A stretch of DNA of 20,066 nucleotides from Pseudomonadota bacterium (GTDB taxonomy: Bacteria > Pseudomonadota > Alphaproteobacteria > Rhizobiales > Xanthobacteraceae). The translations under genes were made by a program, and so were the position numbers. The stretch's first letter is position 1. Each line of letters begins with the position of its first letter. Location: assembly GCA_023386885.1 (NCBI GenBank), contig JAEWIX010000063.1, forward strand, positions 1 to 20,066. Reading direction: 5' to 3'. The notes beneath the pieces are model-generated. The model worked only from the letters and a program-made list of their open reading frames with translations. It had not been told where the DNA came from and made no database searches. Shown piece after piece: positions 12,966 through 20,066 of the stretch.

Positions 12966-13125
12966 GTCATGACCGGGCATAGCCGCATAGCCGCATAGCC
13001 GTTCGAAGAACGGCGTCGCTTCGCTCGCCTATGCAAAGAACGGCGTCGCTTCGCTCCCTATGCGAAGAACGGCGCCGCTTTACGCCGCCTATGCGCAGAA
13101 CGGCGCCGCTTCGTTCGCCTAATAG
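12966..13125. repeat. Tandemly expanded copy of the 4714-type element
   Basis: The segment opens with GTCATGACCGGGCATAGCCG, the arm seen inverted at 4820-4839, but with GCATAGCC repeated three times (12977-13000). It then carries four imperfect copies of a 29-31-bp unit built on GAAGAACGGCGTCGCTTCG and CTCGCCTATGC, starting at 13005, 13035, 13064 and 13095. Copies diverge by substitutions (CGTCGC to CGCCGC) and small indels. There are no spacers, so this is a minisatellite-like expansion, not CRISPR. Confidence 0.85.
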
Positions 13126-13164
13126 CGAAATCGTTTTCGTGTACAGATTTACAGCACAAAAACC

Positions 13165-13279
13165 GTCGTCCCCGCGCAGGCGGGGACCCAGACTCCGCAG
13201 CGGTTCGCTCTATCACCAACGCGCTTGCTAGTAACAATCAAGGCCAGGGGTTATGGGTCCCCGCCTGCGCGGGGACGAC
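13165..13279. repeat. Pair of perfect 26-bp inverted REP sequences
   Basis: Positions 13165-13190 (GTCGTCCCCGCGC then AGGCGGGGACCCA) and 13254-13279 are exact reverse complements over 26 bases. Each is itself a CCCCGC/GCGGGG hairpin. The 63 bases between them have no ORF. I recognise this as a common paired repeat of Bradyrhizobium-group genomes. The right copy lies 15 bases past the end of the phosphatase gene and may end its transcript. Confidence 0.8.
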
Positions 13280-13293
13280 CAAACTGGCCAGAC

Positions 13294-13761
13294 TCACAAC
13301 CCCACACCACCGCCGCGCGCAAAACGTTTGCGGATGCGCAGCGATAGTCCGTCGCAGACGTCGCGATAGGCCTGCATCCGCTGATCGCGGCTGCCCTCCA
13401 CGAGAGTCGGATCCTGCGTCGGCCAGTATTCCACTTCGATGGCGTGGGTGCGGGTCAGTTCCAGTGCCTTGTGATGCGCCTGCGGCGACAGCGTGACGAT
13501 GAGATCGAAGTTGAGACCTTCCCAATCCTCGAGATCCTCGAACGTCATCGGCCGATGCCGCGAAATATCCTGACCCAGCTCAGCCATCGTCGCCACCGCG
13601 AACGGATCAAGCTCGCCCTTCCGCGCGCCGGCCGAACGCACATAAAGCGTTTTCGGAAACATCTGCTGCAACAGGCTCGCCGCCATCGGCGAGCGGACAG
13701 CATTCATCGTACATGCGAACAGCACGGCCTGCGGATGACGGACGCGCGGCGGCGCCTCCAT
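13294..13761 (-). CDS. Low-molecular-weight protein-tyrosine phosphatase family protein
   Basis: A 155-residue protein with the LMW-PTP / arsenate-reductase fold. The P-loop VLFACTMNAVRSPMA gives C17-x5-R23-S24, and YWPTQDP places the general-acid D117. The family dephosphorylates tyrosine in proteins via a cysteinyl-phosphate intermediate; some relatives reduce arsenate, so the true substrate is open. Length is normal. The ATG at 13761 lacks a strong ribosome site but falls 44 bases after the UPF0262 gene, consistent with a shared mRNA. In many Bradyrhizobium-group genomes I recall infA following this gene; here only repeats and then the receptor locus follow. Confidence 0.88.
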   Translation of the reverse strand: MEAPPRVRHPQAVLFACTMNAVRSPMAASLLQQMFPKTLYVRSAGARKGELDPFAVATMAELGQDISRHRPMTFEDLEDWEGLNFDLIVTLSPQAHHKALELTRTHAIEVEYWPTQDPTLVEGSRDQRMQAYRDVCDGLSLRIRKRFARGGGVGL

Positions 13762-13805
13762 GGGTCACGACCGCCGTTCACTGGAGCGTCGCGCACCGCC
13801 GTGAA

Positions 13806-14306
13806 TCATTTCTCGCCCTTCCAGTGCAGCACACAGATCAGGGTGAACAGGCGGCGGGCGGTTTCGAAATCGACCCGCACCTTGCCCGACAGCCGCTCCA
13901 TCAGCGCGCGCGAGCCTTCGTCATGAATACCGCGCCGCCCCATGTCGATGGCCTCGATCTTGTCCGGCGTCGCGGTGCGGATGGCGTGATAGTAGCTGTC
14001 GCAGATCATGAAGTAGTCTTTGACGACGCGGCGGAACGGCGTCAGCGACAACAGATGCGCCACCACCGGCGCGCCGTCCTCGCGGCGGATGTCGAACATC
14101 AGGCGGTTGCCGGTGATGCCGAGATGCAGCGCGAACGGGCCGTTGTCTGCGCCGTTCGGGGCGAACAGATTCTGCTCGATCAGATCGTAGATGGCGATGG
14201 CGCGTTCGTGCTCGATGTCCGGCCCGGAACGGCCGATCGAGTCCTCGTCGAGGGTGACCGCGACGATGCGGTTGCGGGAGTCATCCTCTGAGGCTGTCTT
14301 GCTCAT
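13806..14306 (-). CDS. UPF0262 family protein
   Basis: A 166-residue protein matching the alphaproteobacterial UPF0262 family of unknown function. Characteristic stretches are NRIVAVTLDEDSIGRSGPD, EHERAIAIYDLIEQN, FRRVVKDYFMICDSYYHAIR and GRRGIHDEGSRALMERL. There is no signal peptide or membrane helix. The ATG at 14306 overlaps the hisD stop by four bases (ATGA), showing translational coupling with hisD; in-frame codons further upstream lie inside hisD. Conserved linkage to hisD suggests a housekeeping role, but no biochemical function is known. Confidence 0.92.
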   Translation of the reverse strand: MSKTASEDDSRNRIVAVTLDEDSIGRSGPDIEHERAIAIYDLIEQNLFAPNGADNGPFALHLGITGNRLMFDIRREDGAPVVAHLLSLTPFRRVVKDYFMICDSYYHAIRTATPDKIEAIDMGRRGIHDEGSRALMERLSGKVRVDFETARRLFTLICVLHWKGEK

Positions 14307-15598
14307 GGCAGATTGAGGCGCCGTCCAATCGAGCGCGAATGGGCGTCCAGCCCCTCCGCCTTGCCGAGGGTCATGGCCGCCGGCCCCAGCGCGCGCAACT
14401 GATCGGGCCCACAACGCAGGATCGACGTTCGCTTCATGAAGTCAAGCACGCCGAGCCCCGAGGAGAAGCGCGCCGAGCGCGCGGTCGGCAGAACGTGGTT
14501 GGAGCCGCCGACATAGTCGCCGATCGCTTCCGGCGTATGCGGCCCGAGAAACAGCGCACCGGCATTGCGGATCTTCGCCGCCAGCGCGTCCGGATCGGCG
14601 GTCATGATTTCGAGATGCTCGGCCGCGATGGCGTCGGCGAGCTTCGCCGCCTCGTCGAGATTCTGCACCCGGATGACGGCGCCAAAGTCGTTCCACGACG
14701 CGCGCGCGATCGCTTCGCGCGGCAAGGTGGCAAGCTGCGCCTCCACCGCGCGCTCGACATCGCGCGCGAGATCGTCGTCGTCGGTGATCAGGATCGACTG
14801 CGCGTTAGCGTCGTGCTCGGCCTGTGCCAACAGATCCGCGGCGATCCAGTCGGCATTGCCGGTCTTGTCGGCGATCACCAGCACCTCGGAAGGTCCGGCG
14901 ATCATGTCGATGCCGACCTTGCCGAACACCAGCCGCTTGGCGGCGGCGACATAGGCATTGCCCGGCCCGACGATCTTCGCCACCGGCGCGATGGTTGCGG
15001 TGCCGTAGGCCAGCGCGGCAATCGCCTGCGCACCGCCGACGCGATAGATTTCAGAGACGCCACCGAGTTGCGCCGCCGCCAGCACCAGCGGATTGAGCTT
15101 GCCGTCCGGCGACGGCACCACCATCACCACCCGCGCGACGCCAGCGACCCGCGCCGGCACCGCGTTCATCAGCACGGATGAGGGATAGGCGGCCGAGCCG
15201 CCGGGAACATAGAGGCCGACCGCCTCGATGGCGGTCCAGCGCGAACCCAACTCAACCCCAAGCGCGTCGGTGAAGCGATCGTCCTTCGGCACCTGCCGGC
15301 GGTGATAGACCTCGATGCGGTCGCGGGCGAGCTTGAGCGCGTCCAGCGTCGCCGAATCGCACGCCCTTATTGCCGCCGCGATTTCGTCACCGGAAATCCG
15401 CAACTTTCCCGCGTCGATATTCAGCCGGTCGAACTTGCGTGTCGCCTCCAGTAGCGCCGCGTCGCCACGCTTCGCCACGTCGTCAACGATGGCGCGCGTC
15501 GCCGCCTCGACATCGGCGGAGACTTCCCGCTTTCCGGCGAGAAAAGCCGCAAATTGTGTAGCGAAATCAGAGTTGCGGCTATCGATGCGGATCGGCAT
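14303..15598 (-). CDS. hisD: Histidinol dehydrogenase
   Basis: A 431-residue enzyme for the last two steps of histidine synthesis: NAD-dependent oxidation of L-histidinol to L-histidine in the cytoplasm. Zinc ligands are visible as Q259 and H262 (LLAQAEHDA), D361 (IGDYVGGSNHVLP) and H420 (GLDAHSRSIGRRL); E327-H328 (AAEHLEIM) are the acid/base pair. The NAD-binding stretch VGLYVPGGSAAYPSSVLM and GPGNAYVAAAK are intact. Length is normal. The start at 15598 has GGAA about eight bases upstream. It follows the DUF2948 gene by 101 bases and overlaps UPF0262 by four bases. Other his genes are not in the window. Confidence 0.97.
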   Translation of the reverse strand: MPIRIDSRNSDFATQFAAFLAGKREVSADVEAATRAIVDDVAKRGDAALLEATRKFDRLNIDAGKLRISGDEIAAAIRACDSATLDALKLARDRIEVYHRRQVPKDDRFTDALGVELGSRWTAIEAVGLYVPGGSAAYPSSVLMNAVPARVAGVARVVMVVPSPDGKLNPLVLAAAQLGGVSEIYRVGGAQAIAALAYGTATIAPVAKIVGPGNAYVAAAKRLVFGKVGIDMIAGPSEVLVIADKTGNADWIAADLLAQAEHDANAQSILITDDDDLARDVERAVEAQLATLPREAIARASWNDFGAVIRVQNLDEAAKLADAIAAEHLEIMTADPDALAAKIRNAGALFLGPHTPEAIGDYVGGSNHVLPTARSARFSSGLGVLDFMKRTSILRCGPDQLRALGPAAMTLGKAEGLDAHSRSIGRRLNLP

Positions 15599-15699
15599 GG
15601 CAGGTTTCCAACATCCTTTCACGAAGGACGACACCCTGCTCAATGACGCGACCGCAAATCGCCGTCAACCCTTTGTTTTCACGGATTAAGTCAACACGT

Positions 15700-16101
15700 T
15701 CAGACGCCGTCCGCGACGAGGTCTGCGAGTTCGCATTCGAGGCATTCGACCTCGAGCCGCAGCGCTGCGCCGCCGGCGAACATCAGCACCGCGGTGCCGC
15801 CCGGCGGCGTCGCCGGATAGAACTCGACCCCGAGCAGATCGAACGCCGCTTCGCGCGCGTTGAGATCGATGTTGCGTGACTGACACGACAGCACGCGATC
15901 GAAGCGCAACGCCGAGACAAGCCGGCGCGGCGATGTCTCGCCGTTCAGCGTCTGCTCCCAATCGAGCCGACGCATGCCAACGACCAGCCGCTTCTCATCC
16001 TGACGCCAGATGATATCGGCTGCCGCGACCGACGCCTCCTGCACATGCGCCGAGATCACCGCGAGATCATCCGCATCGAATGCAATGAGTCGCGCGGCCA
16101 T
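15700..16101 (-). CDS. DUF2948 family protein
   Basis: A 133-residue protein of the DUF2948 family, found next to murA and hisD in many alphaproteobacteria. Recognisable parts are LIAFDADDLAVISAHVQEAS, DIIWRQDEKRLVVGMRRLDWE, SALRFDRVLSCQSRNID and a C-terminal ALRLEVECLECELADL. It has no membrane segment or catalytic motif that I can name, so function is unknown. The ATG at 16101 comes seven bases after the murA stop, so it is certainly part of the murA transcript. In-frame codons further upstream lie within murA. Confidence 0.9.
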   Translation of the reverse strand: MAARLIAFDADDLAVISAHVQEASVAAADIIWRQDEKRLVVGMRRLDWEQTLNGETSPRRLVSALRFDRVLSCQSRNIDLNAREAAFDLLGVEFYPATPPGGTAVLMFAGGAALRLEVECLECELADLVADGV

Positions 16102-16108
16102 GATGCGA

Positions 16109-17398
16109 TCAGCCACTGATGCGTTCGATGGTGGCGCCGCAGGCCGAGAGCTTGTCTTCCAGCCGCTCAAAGCCGCGATCGAGATGATAGACGCGATTCA
16201 CCATGGTCTCGCCTTCGGCGACGAGGCCGGCGATCACCAGTGACACCGACGCGCGCAGATCGGTCGCCATCACCGGCGCACCGCGCAGCTTCTTCATGCC
16301 TTCGACAATCGCCGTTTCACCATCGAGATGAATCCGCGCGCCGAACCGTGCCAACTCCTGCACATGCATGAAGCGGTTCTCGAAGATCGTCTCGGTGATG
16401 TGCGAATTGCCTTCCGCGCGGGTCATCAGCGCCATCAACTGCGCTTGCAGATCTGTCGGGAAACCCGGAAACGGCGCGGTTTCCACGTTCACCGCCTTGA
16501 TGCCCGCGCCGTTGCGCGTGACACGGATGCCGTCGTTGTTGACGGTGATGTTGGCACCGGCCTGCGCCAGCACGTCGAGCGCCGCCTGCAACAGTTCGGG
16601 CCGCGCGCCGCTGAGCTGCACGTCGCCGCCGGTCATCGCCACCGCCATCGCATAAGTGCCGGTCTCGATGCGATCCGGCAACACGGTATGCCGCGCGCCG
16701 TTCAACTTGGCGACTCCCTCAACGACAATGCGCGGCGTGCCCGCACCGGAAATACGCGCGCCCATCTTGTTGAGACAGTCAGCGACGTCGAGAATTTCCG
16801 GCTCACAGGCCGCGTTGGTAATCACGGTCGTGCCCTTGGCGAGCGTCGCCGCCATCAGCGCGACATGCGTACCACTTACCGTGACTTTCGCGAATTCGAT
16901 CTCGGCGCCCTTCAGGCCGCCCGGCGCTTTCGCGATTACGTAACCGCCGTCGATCGTGATGTCGGCGCCGAGTTTCTCCAGCGCCATGATCAGCAGATCG
17001 ACCGGACGCGTGCCGATGGCGCAGCCGCCCGGCAGCGACACCTTGGCTTCGTGCATCCGCGCCAGCAGCGGCGCGATTACCCAGAACGAAGCCCGCATCT
17101 TCGACACCAGTTCGTAAGGCGCGGTGGTATCGATGATGTTGGCCGCCGAGATGTGCAGTGTCTGGCCTTGATACTCACGATCGCCGGGACGCTTGCCCGC
17201 AGCCATGATATCGACGCCGTGGTTGCCGAGAATGCGCTGCAACTGCGCGACGTCGGCAAGACGCGGCACGTTGTCGAGGATCAATGTCTGATCGGTCAAA
17301 AGACTCGCGATCATCAAAGGCAGCGCCGCGTTCTTCGCGCCGGAAATCGGAATGGTGCCGTTGAGTTGATTGCCGCCGACGATGCGAATGCGATCCAT
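16109..17398 (-). CDS. murA: UDP-N-acetylglucosamine 1-carboxyvinyltransferase
   Basis: A 429-residue MurA, which transfers enolpyruvate from PEP to UDP-GlcNAc in the first committed step of peptidoglycan synthesis, in the cytoplasm. The start MDRIRIVGGNQLNGTIPISG and K22 in GAKNAALP match the family, and the catalytic Cys (target of fosfomycin) is C126 in SLPGGCAIGTRPVD. Later motifs include GTHVALMAATLAKGTTVI and TAPFPGFPTDLQAQLMAL. Length is normal. It leads a tight minus-strand cluster with DUF2948, hisD, UPF0262 and a phosphatase. The 17399-17571 gap before it holds an AT-rich stretch at about 17412-17432 that may contain its promoter. Confidence 0.97.
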   Translation of the reverse strand: MDRIRIVGGNQLNGTIPISGAKNAALPLMIASLLTDQTLILDNVPRLADVAQLQRILGNHGVDIMAAGKRPGDREYQGQTLHISAANIIDTTAPYELVSKMRASFWVIAPLLARMHEAKVSLPGGCAIGTRPVDLLIMALEKLGADITIDGGYVIAKAPGGLKGAEIEFAKVTVSGTHVALMAATLAKGTTVITNAACEPEILDVADCLNKMGARISGAGTPRIVVEGVAKLNGARHTVLPDRIETGTYAMAVAMTGGDVQLSGARPELLQAALDVLAQAGANITVNNDGIRVTRNGAGIKAVNVETAPFPGFPTDLQAQLMALMTRAEGNSHITETIFENRFMHVQELARFGARIHLDGETAIVEGMKKLRGAPVMATDLRASVSLVIAGLVAEGETMVNRVYHLDRGFERLEDKLSACGATIERISG

Positions 17399-17571
17399 GC
17401 CGAGTCCTGATCTCTCTATAATAATGTATTAGGCGAACGGGTATTCGATTGCAAAATGCCGACCCGACATGCCCCAGCGCGACTCCCGCGAAAATATCCG
17501 GTCGGTATTCGTTCCATCGGCGGAAGCCGCTTGCACAAGCAATTCCATTTGCGGCGATTTGATGGGCCGAT

Positions 17572-17757
17572 TTACGTATTCCCTTGGTCGATGCGAGAAG
17601 GACCGGCGTCGCCATCCGTTGCCACGTCATGACGGCCGCGCGCCTGCGCCTTGCGCCGCTTGAGGTTTTCACGCAACGCCAGTTTCAATCGGTCCCGGCG
17701 CTGATCCTGCGCCTGCGCACCGGACCGGGATTTGCTGGTGTCCGAATTATCTGACAT
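17572..17757 (-). CDS. Small conserved basic protein upstream of murA
   Basis: A 61-residue hydrophilic protein, MSDNSDTSKSRSGAQAQDQR at the start, then a basic segment (RRDRLKLALRENLKRRKAQARGR) likely to be one helix. I recall a similar hypothetical protein directly upstream of murA in Bradyrhizobium and Rhodopseudomonas, which supports it being real. No function is known; the charge pattern would allow nucleic-acid or ribosome contact, but that is speculation. The ATG at 17757 has no clear ribosome site. It ends 173 bases before murA and shares a 112-base divergent region with the NTF2-like gene. Confidence 0.7.
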   Translation of the reverse strand: MSDNSDTSKSRSGAQAQDQRRDRLKLALRENLKRRKAQARGRHDVATDGDAGPSRIDQGNT

Positions 17758-17869
17758 GACGATGGCTTGGCTGTGAACTGAGGCTTGATACGGCGATTCG
17801 ATCGCTAACCCGAGTTTGATCTTAGCGACTGTGAGCTTGACCGGAAACCTGTTCTGGAGACATCGAAAC

Positions 17870-18313
17870 ATGTCCGCTGCGTCCTCCCTGGCCGAACTGC
17901 CGCGCCAAACCATCGCCAACTGGCATCGTTTCGTCGCGACCGGGGATCAGGCGCTGCTATCGTCGCTGCTGGCGGACGATATCGTATTCCGTTCGCCGGC
18001 CGTTCACGGCCCCATCCCCGGCAAGCCCGCGACCTTCCTCGTCCTCACCACCGTGGTGCAGATCTTCGAGAACTTCCGCTATGAGCGCGAATTCGCGGCG
18101 GGAAGCCACGATGCCGGACTCGAGTTCGCCGCCAATGTCGGGAAATTCGAGCTGAAAGGCATCGATCTCATCAAATTCAACGCGGCCGGAGAGATGGTCG
18201 AGTTCGAGGTGATGATCCGCCCGCTCAAGGCGCTGCAGGCCCTCGCCGAAGCCATGGGGAACCGGATCGGCCCGCAATTGATGGCACTGAAAGCGACGGC
18301 ACCACTCCGCTGA
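17870..18313 (+). CDS. NTF2-like (SnoaL-type) family protein
   Basis: A 147-residue protein of the NTF2-like fold. The N-terminal helix and loop are LPRQTIANWHRFVATGDQAL followed by LLADDIVFRSPAVHGPIPGK, typical of SnoaL-like nuclear transport factor 2 family proteins, then strands such as FELKGIDLIKFNAAGEMVEF ending in a helical tail. Such proteins form a conical pocket and can be isomerases, cyclases or ligand-binding modules; no catalytic set is evident. GGAGA lies about nine bases before the ATG at 17870; an in-frame earlier ATG at 17816 lacks a good site. It is a single plus-strand gene divergent from the small protein upstream of murA and is followed by tRNA-Thr. Confidence 0.8.
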   Translation: MSAASSLAELPRQTIANWHRFVATGDQALLSSLLADDIVFRSPAVHGPIPGKPATFLVLTTVVQIFENFRYEREFAAGSHDAGLEFAANVGKFELKGIDLIKFNAAGEMVEFEVMIRPLKALQALAEAMGNRIGPQLMALKATAPLR

Positions 18314-18433
18314 CCGCAAATTTTCCCCGATAGCGTCGATTTCGGGCGTCCGTGCTTGCACCTCGGTGAGCCTTGTGGCAAGGATCGGCCGCCTCGGCGC
18401 AGCTTTTGATGGGCTGGCTTTGATGTGGCGTTT

Positions 18434-18508
18434 GCTGCCGTAGCTCAGTGGTAGAGCACTTCATTGGTAATGAAGAGGTCGACAGTTCAATCCTGTCTGG
18501 CAGCACCA
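18434..18508 (+). tRNA. tRNA-Thr (GGT)
   Basis: A 75-base cloverleaf. The acceptor stem GCTGCCG pairs with TGGCAGC (one G-U pair), the D-arm is AGCTCAGTGGTAGAGC, the anticodon arm is CTTCA-TTGGTAA-TGAAG with GGT, the T-arm is ACAG-TTCAATC-CTGT and the 3' CCA is encoded. All arms pair, in contrast to the tRNA-Phe at 821. Confidence 0.97.
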
Positions 18509-18603
18509 CCCCGCTTTGTGCGGCACTCTTTCGCTCCTTATTCCGCACGATAGCCAATTGTGATGGCTGGGCAATTGCGCCTTACGGCGGTAGTGTTCCG
18601 ACG

Positions 18604-18646
18604 CTAGAGCCATTTCCGTGTCGATAGAATCGAAACGGGGCTCTAG
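18604..18646. repeat. Long stem-loop next to repeat copy B
   Basis: CTAGAGCC (18604-18611) and GGCTCTAG (18639-18646) pair perfectly and enclose a second hairpin, CCGTGTCGAT-AGA-ATCGAAACGG (18616-18638, one mismatch). It abuts repeat copy B and is probably part of the same composite element. It is followed by a TTGTTTT tract and might terminate read-through from tRNA-Thr. Confidence 0.6.
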
Positions 18647-18650
18647 ACTC

Positions 18651-18704
18651 TTGTTTTGACGCGTTTTCTTTACGCGAACCGGTATCCGTTTCGCTCGAAA
18701 ACGC
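18651..18704 (-). repeat. Dispersed 54-bp intergenic repeat, copy B
   Basis: This is the inverted partner of 3502-3555, agreeing at 49 of 54 positions after reverse complementing. It ends 22 bases before the fdhD start and so covers the place where the fdhD promoter would be expected. Confidence 0.85.
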
Positions 18705-18726
18705 TATAAGACCAGCGGAGCCGCGC

Positions 18727-19539
18727 GTGCAAGACCCGGTACATATGGTCCATCGCCAGATCTGGCGGGAAACCGGCATTGAGGCCGGCGATCGCGCGAT
18801 TCCCGAAGAAGCGGCCACAGCGCTGACCTACAATGGAGGCAGCTACGCCGTGATGATGGCGACACCGCAAGACCTCGAGGATTTCGCCATCGGCTTCAGC
18901 CTCACGGAAGGCATCATCTCCAGCCCGGCCGACATCGACAGTCTTGAGGTGATCCCTCAGGATGACGGCGTGGAATTGCGCATGTGGCTACGCCAATCCG
19001 AGGCTAACCGCCTCGCTGACCGTCGCCGCCATATCGCAGGCCCCACCGGATGCGGCTTGTGCGGGATCGATTCGATCGCGGAAGCCATGCGTCCCGCGGC
19101 CATTGTCGCGCCGGGAGGCTCTTTCACCGCCGACCAGATCATGACGGCGATGAAGGCACTATCCCCTTTGCAGGCTATCAACAGGGCCACGCGGGCGGTC
19201 CACGCGGCCGCGTTCTGGACGCCCTCCGATGGCATTGTCGCGCTGCGCGAGGATGTCGGGCGCCACAACGCGCTCGACAAACTGGCGGGCGCGCTGGTGC
19301 GAACCGGGACCGACGCCACTTCCGGCATGGTGCTGCTCACCAGCCGTGTATCGGTTGAGATGGTTCAGAAGACCGCGGTGATCGGTGCACCGATGATCGT
19401 CTCGGTATCGGCCCCCACCGCTTTGGCGGTGCGGATGGCCGCGGCGGCCGGAATTACGCTGGTGGCGATCGCCCGCCATGACGGCTTCGAGATTTTTGCC
19501 AACAACCATCGATTGAATTTATCTCACGAACTCGCCTGA
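18727..19539 (+). CDS. fdhD: Formate dehydrogenase accessory sulfurtransferase FdhD
   Basis: A 270-residue FdhD. The sulfur-carrying motif is TGCGLCG with C109 and C112; other family segments are LEDFAIGFSLTEGII, REDVGRHNALDKLAGAL, LLTSRVSVEMVQKTAVIGAP and GITLVAIAR. FdhD receives sulfur from the cysteine desulfurase IscS and places it on the bis-MGD molybdenum cofactor, which formate dehydrogenase needs for activity; it acts in the cytoplasm. The start is the GTG at 18727, with GGAG six bases upstream; an ATG at codon 7 is possible. No formate dehydrogenase or mob genes lie in the window. A dispersed repeat directly precedes the gene. Confidence 0.96.
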   Translation: MQDPVHMVHRQIWRETGIEAGDRAIPEEAATALTYNGGSYAVMMATPQDLEDFAIGFSLTEGIISSPADIDSLEVIPQDDGVELRMWLRQSEANRLADRRRHIAGPTGCGLCGIDSIAEAMRPAAIVAPGGSFTADQIMTAMKALSPLQAINRATRAVHAAAFWTPSDGIVALREDVGRHNALDKLAGALVRTGTDATSGMVLLTSRVSVEMVQKTAVIGAPMIVSVSAPTALAVRMAAAAGITLVAIARHDGFEIFANNHRLNLSHELA

Positions 19540-19876
19540 TCGAGATGAATTCGGCGACTTTGAAGACCACAATGTTGGCCGTTCGAGCTTCCAGATCCAT
19601 CTGGACGGGATCGCTGGCACGCGCAAATTGGTGCGCTGCGGTGCCTCACTACCCGTACGCTCCAAAGCGCGGCGAGAATGCGGCAGGCGAGCCTCCAAAT
19701 GTGGCGACATCTGGGTGCGTTAAGGTTCCATTAAGTAACAAAAATTTGTGGTTCCTCAAAAGGTTAGGAACCAACCACCTGTGACCTCTCGGTAACAGCA
19801 TTTTACACAAAACACGTTTATGAGATGCCTCGACGGCGGCGCTTCCACCTCCGCCAGTTTGCTCTTGGAGAGAAAA
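19540..19876. other. Intergenic region before the outer-membrane protein gene
   Basis: No convincing gene in 337 bases; short ORFs on both strands lack ribosome sites and recognisable content. The right part is AT-rich and holds an inverted repeat, TGGTTCC (19749-19755) and GGAACCA (19767-19773), with an 11-base loop, about 100 bases before the porin-like start. It could be an operator or a leader hairpin; the promoter is probably in 19730-19840. Confidence 0.5.
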
Positions 19877-20066
19877 ATGAAAAAGATTCTGCTTGGTACT
19901 GTGGCGCTCATCGCCCTCGGCGCGACCGCGCCAGCACTTGCCGCCGACCTGGCTCCGCGTCCCTACACGAAGGCTCCGGCCTACGTTCCGGCTCCGATCT
20001 ACAACTGGACCGGTTTCTACCTGGGCGGTCACATCGGCGGTGCCTTCCGTGGTGACGAGAACAACA
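19877..20066 (+). CDS. Outer-membrane beta-barrel protein (Omp25/31-like), 5' part only
   Basis: The reading frame runs off the window end after 63 codons. It begins MKKILLGTVALIALGATAPA, a signal peptide likely cut after LAA, then a Pro-rich stretch (DLAPRPYTKAPAYVPAPIY) and NWTGFYLGGHIGGAFRG. The N-W-T-G-F-Y-x-G-x-x-x-G-x-x-x motif is the first barrel strand of the small Omp25/Omp31-type outer-membrane proteins abundant in Bradyrhizobium and related Hyphomicrobiales. GGAG at 19867-19870 lies six bases before the ATG. These proteins are structural or porin-like, and the function of this one is not known. Only the start is visible, so integrity of the gene cannot be judged. Confidence 0.88.
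   Translation, partial: MKKILLGTVALIALGATAPALAADLAPRPYTKAPAYVPAPIYNWTGFYLGGHIGGAFRGDENN

Noticed and set aside
12966..13125. Possible CRISPR array
   Set aside because: The ~30-bp units are contiguous with no spacers and are imperfect, and no cas genes are present. They derive from the palindromic element also found at 4714.
13031..13231. 66-codon open frame within the repeat region
   Set aside because: It is made of repeat units (for example RRTAPLRSP-type peptides) with no ribosome site.
16328..17410. 360-codon plus-strand open frame
   Set aside because: It is antisense to murA and shows no domain.
19519..19710. 63-codon minus-strand frame after fdhD
   Set aside because: It overlaps the fdhD end, has no ribosome site and no recognisable content.

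Overview
The window reads as chromosomal DNA of an alphaproteobacterium, most likely a Bradyrhizobium/Rhodopseudomonas-type member of the Hyphomicrobiales. The evidence is the high GC content, the gene content (a murA - DUF2948 - hisD - UPF0262 - low-molecular-weight phosphatase cluster, a fegAB-like siderophore locus, a globin-coupled soluble chemoreceptor) and several families of short intergenic palindromic repeats that I recognise as typical of that group. The first ~850 bases look different: the RNase E/G-like fragment and YacG resemble sphingomonad versions. They end in a tRNA-Phe whose acceptor stem does not pair fully, which raises the possibility of a junction (recombination or assembly) inside that tRNA.

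Layout. 1-896: 3' part of an RNase E/G-like gene, yacG, tRNA-Phe. 1081-1683: FABP/nitrobindin-like protein (+). 1712-3487: AraC-type regulator, VOC (glyoxalase-fold) protein and SRPBCC protein, all on the minus strand. 3699-4703: nitronate monooxygenase-type flavoprotein (+). 4714-4925: two adjoining palindromic repeat elements. 4969-8657 (minus): PaaI-like thioesterase, aldo/keto reductase, globin-coupled methyl-accepting protein and GST-family protein. 8750-12629 (minus): TonB-dependent siderophore receptor, PepSY-type inner-membrane protein and a 69-residue membrane protein, preceded by a leader with an unusual 12-bp repeat array. 12930-13279: repeat-only region. 13294-17757 (minus): a small conserved protein, murA, DUF2948, hisD, UPF0262 and phosphatase, tightly packed. 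17870-20066 (+): NTF2-like protein, tRNA-Thr, fdhD, and the start of an outer-membrane beta-barrel protein cut by the window end.

How the genes work together. The 8750-12629 block is the clearest functional unit. The receptor imports an iron-siderophore across the outer membrane, the PepSY protein probably helps release or reduce the iron at the inner membrane, and the small protein is translationally coupled to it. The murA-to-phosphatase block is a housekeeping cluster joining peptidoglycan and histidine synthesis genes through very short gaps. The 4969-8657 genes share orientation and redox or detoxification themes, but only thioesterase to aldo/keto reductase (15 bp gap) looks firmly co-transcribed. 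I see no CRISPR array, phage, transposase or defence island. The most unusual signals are non-coding: the tRNA-Phe mismatch, the 12-bp array upstream of the receptor, and a locally amplified repeat at 12977-13125.
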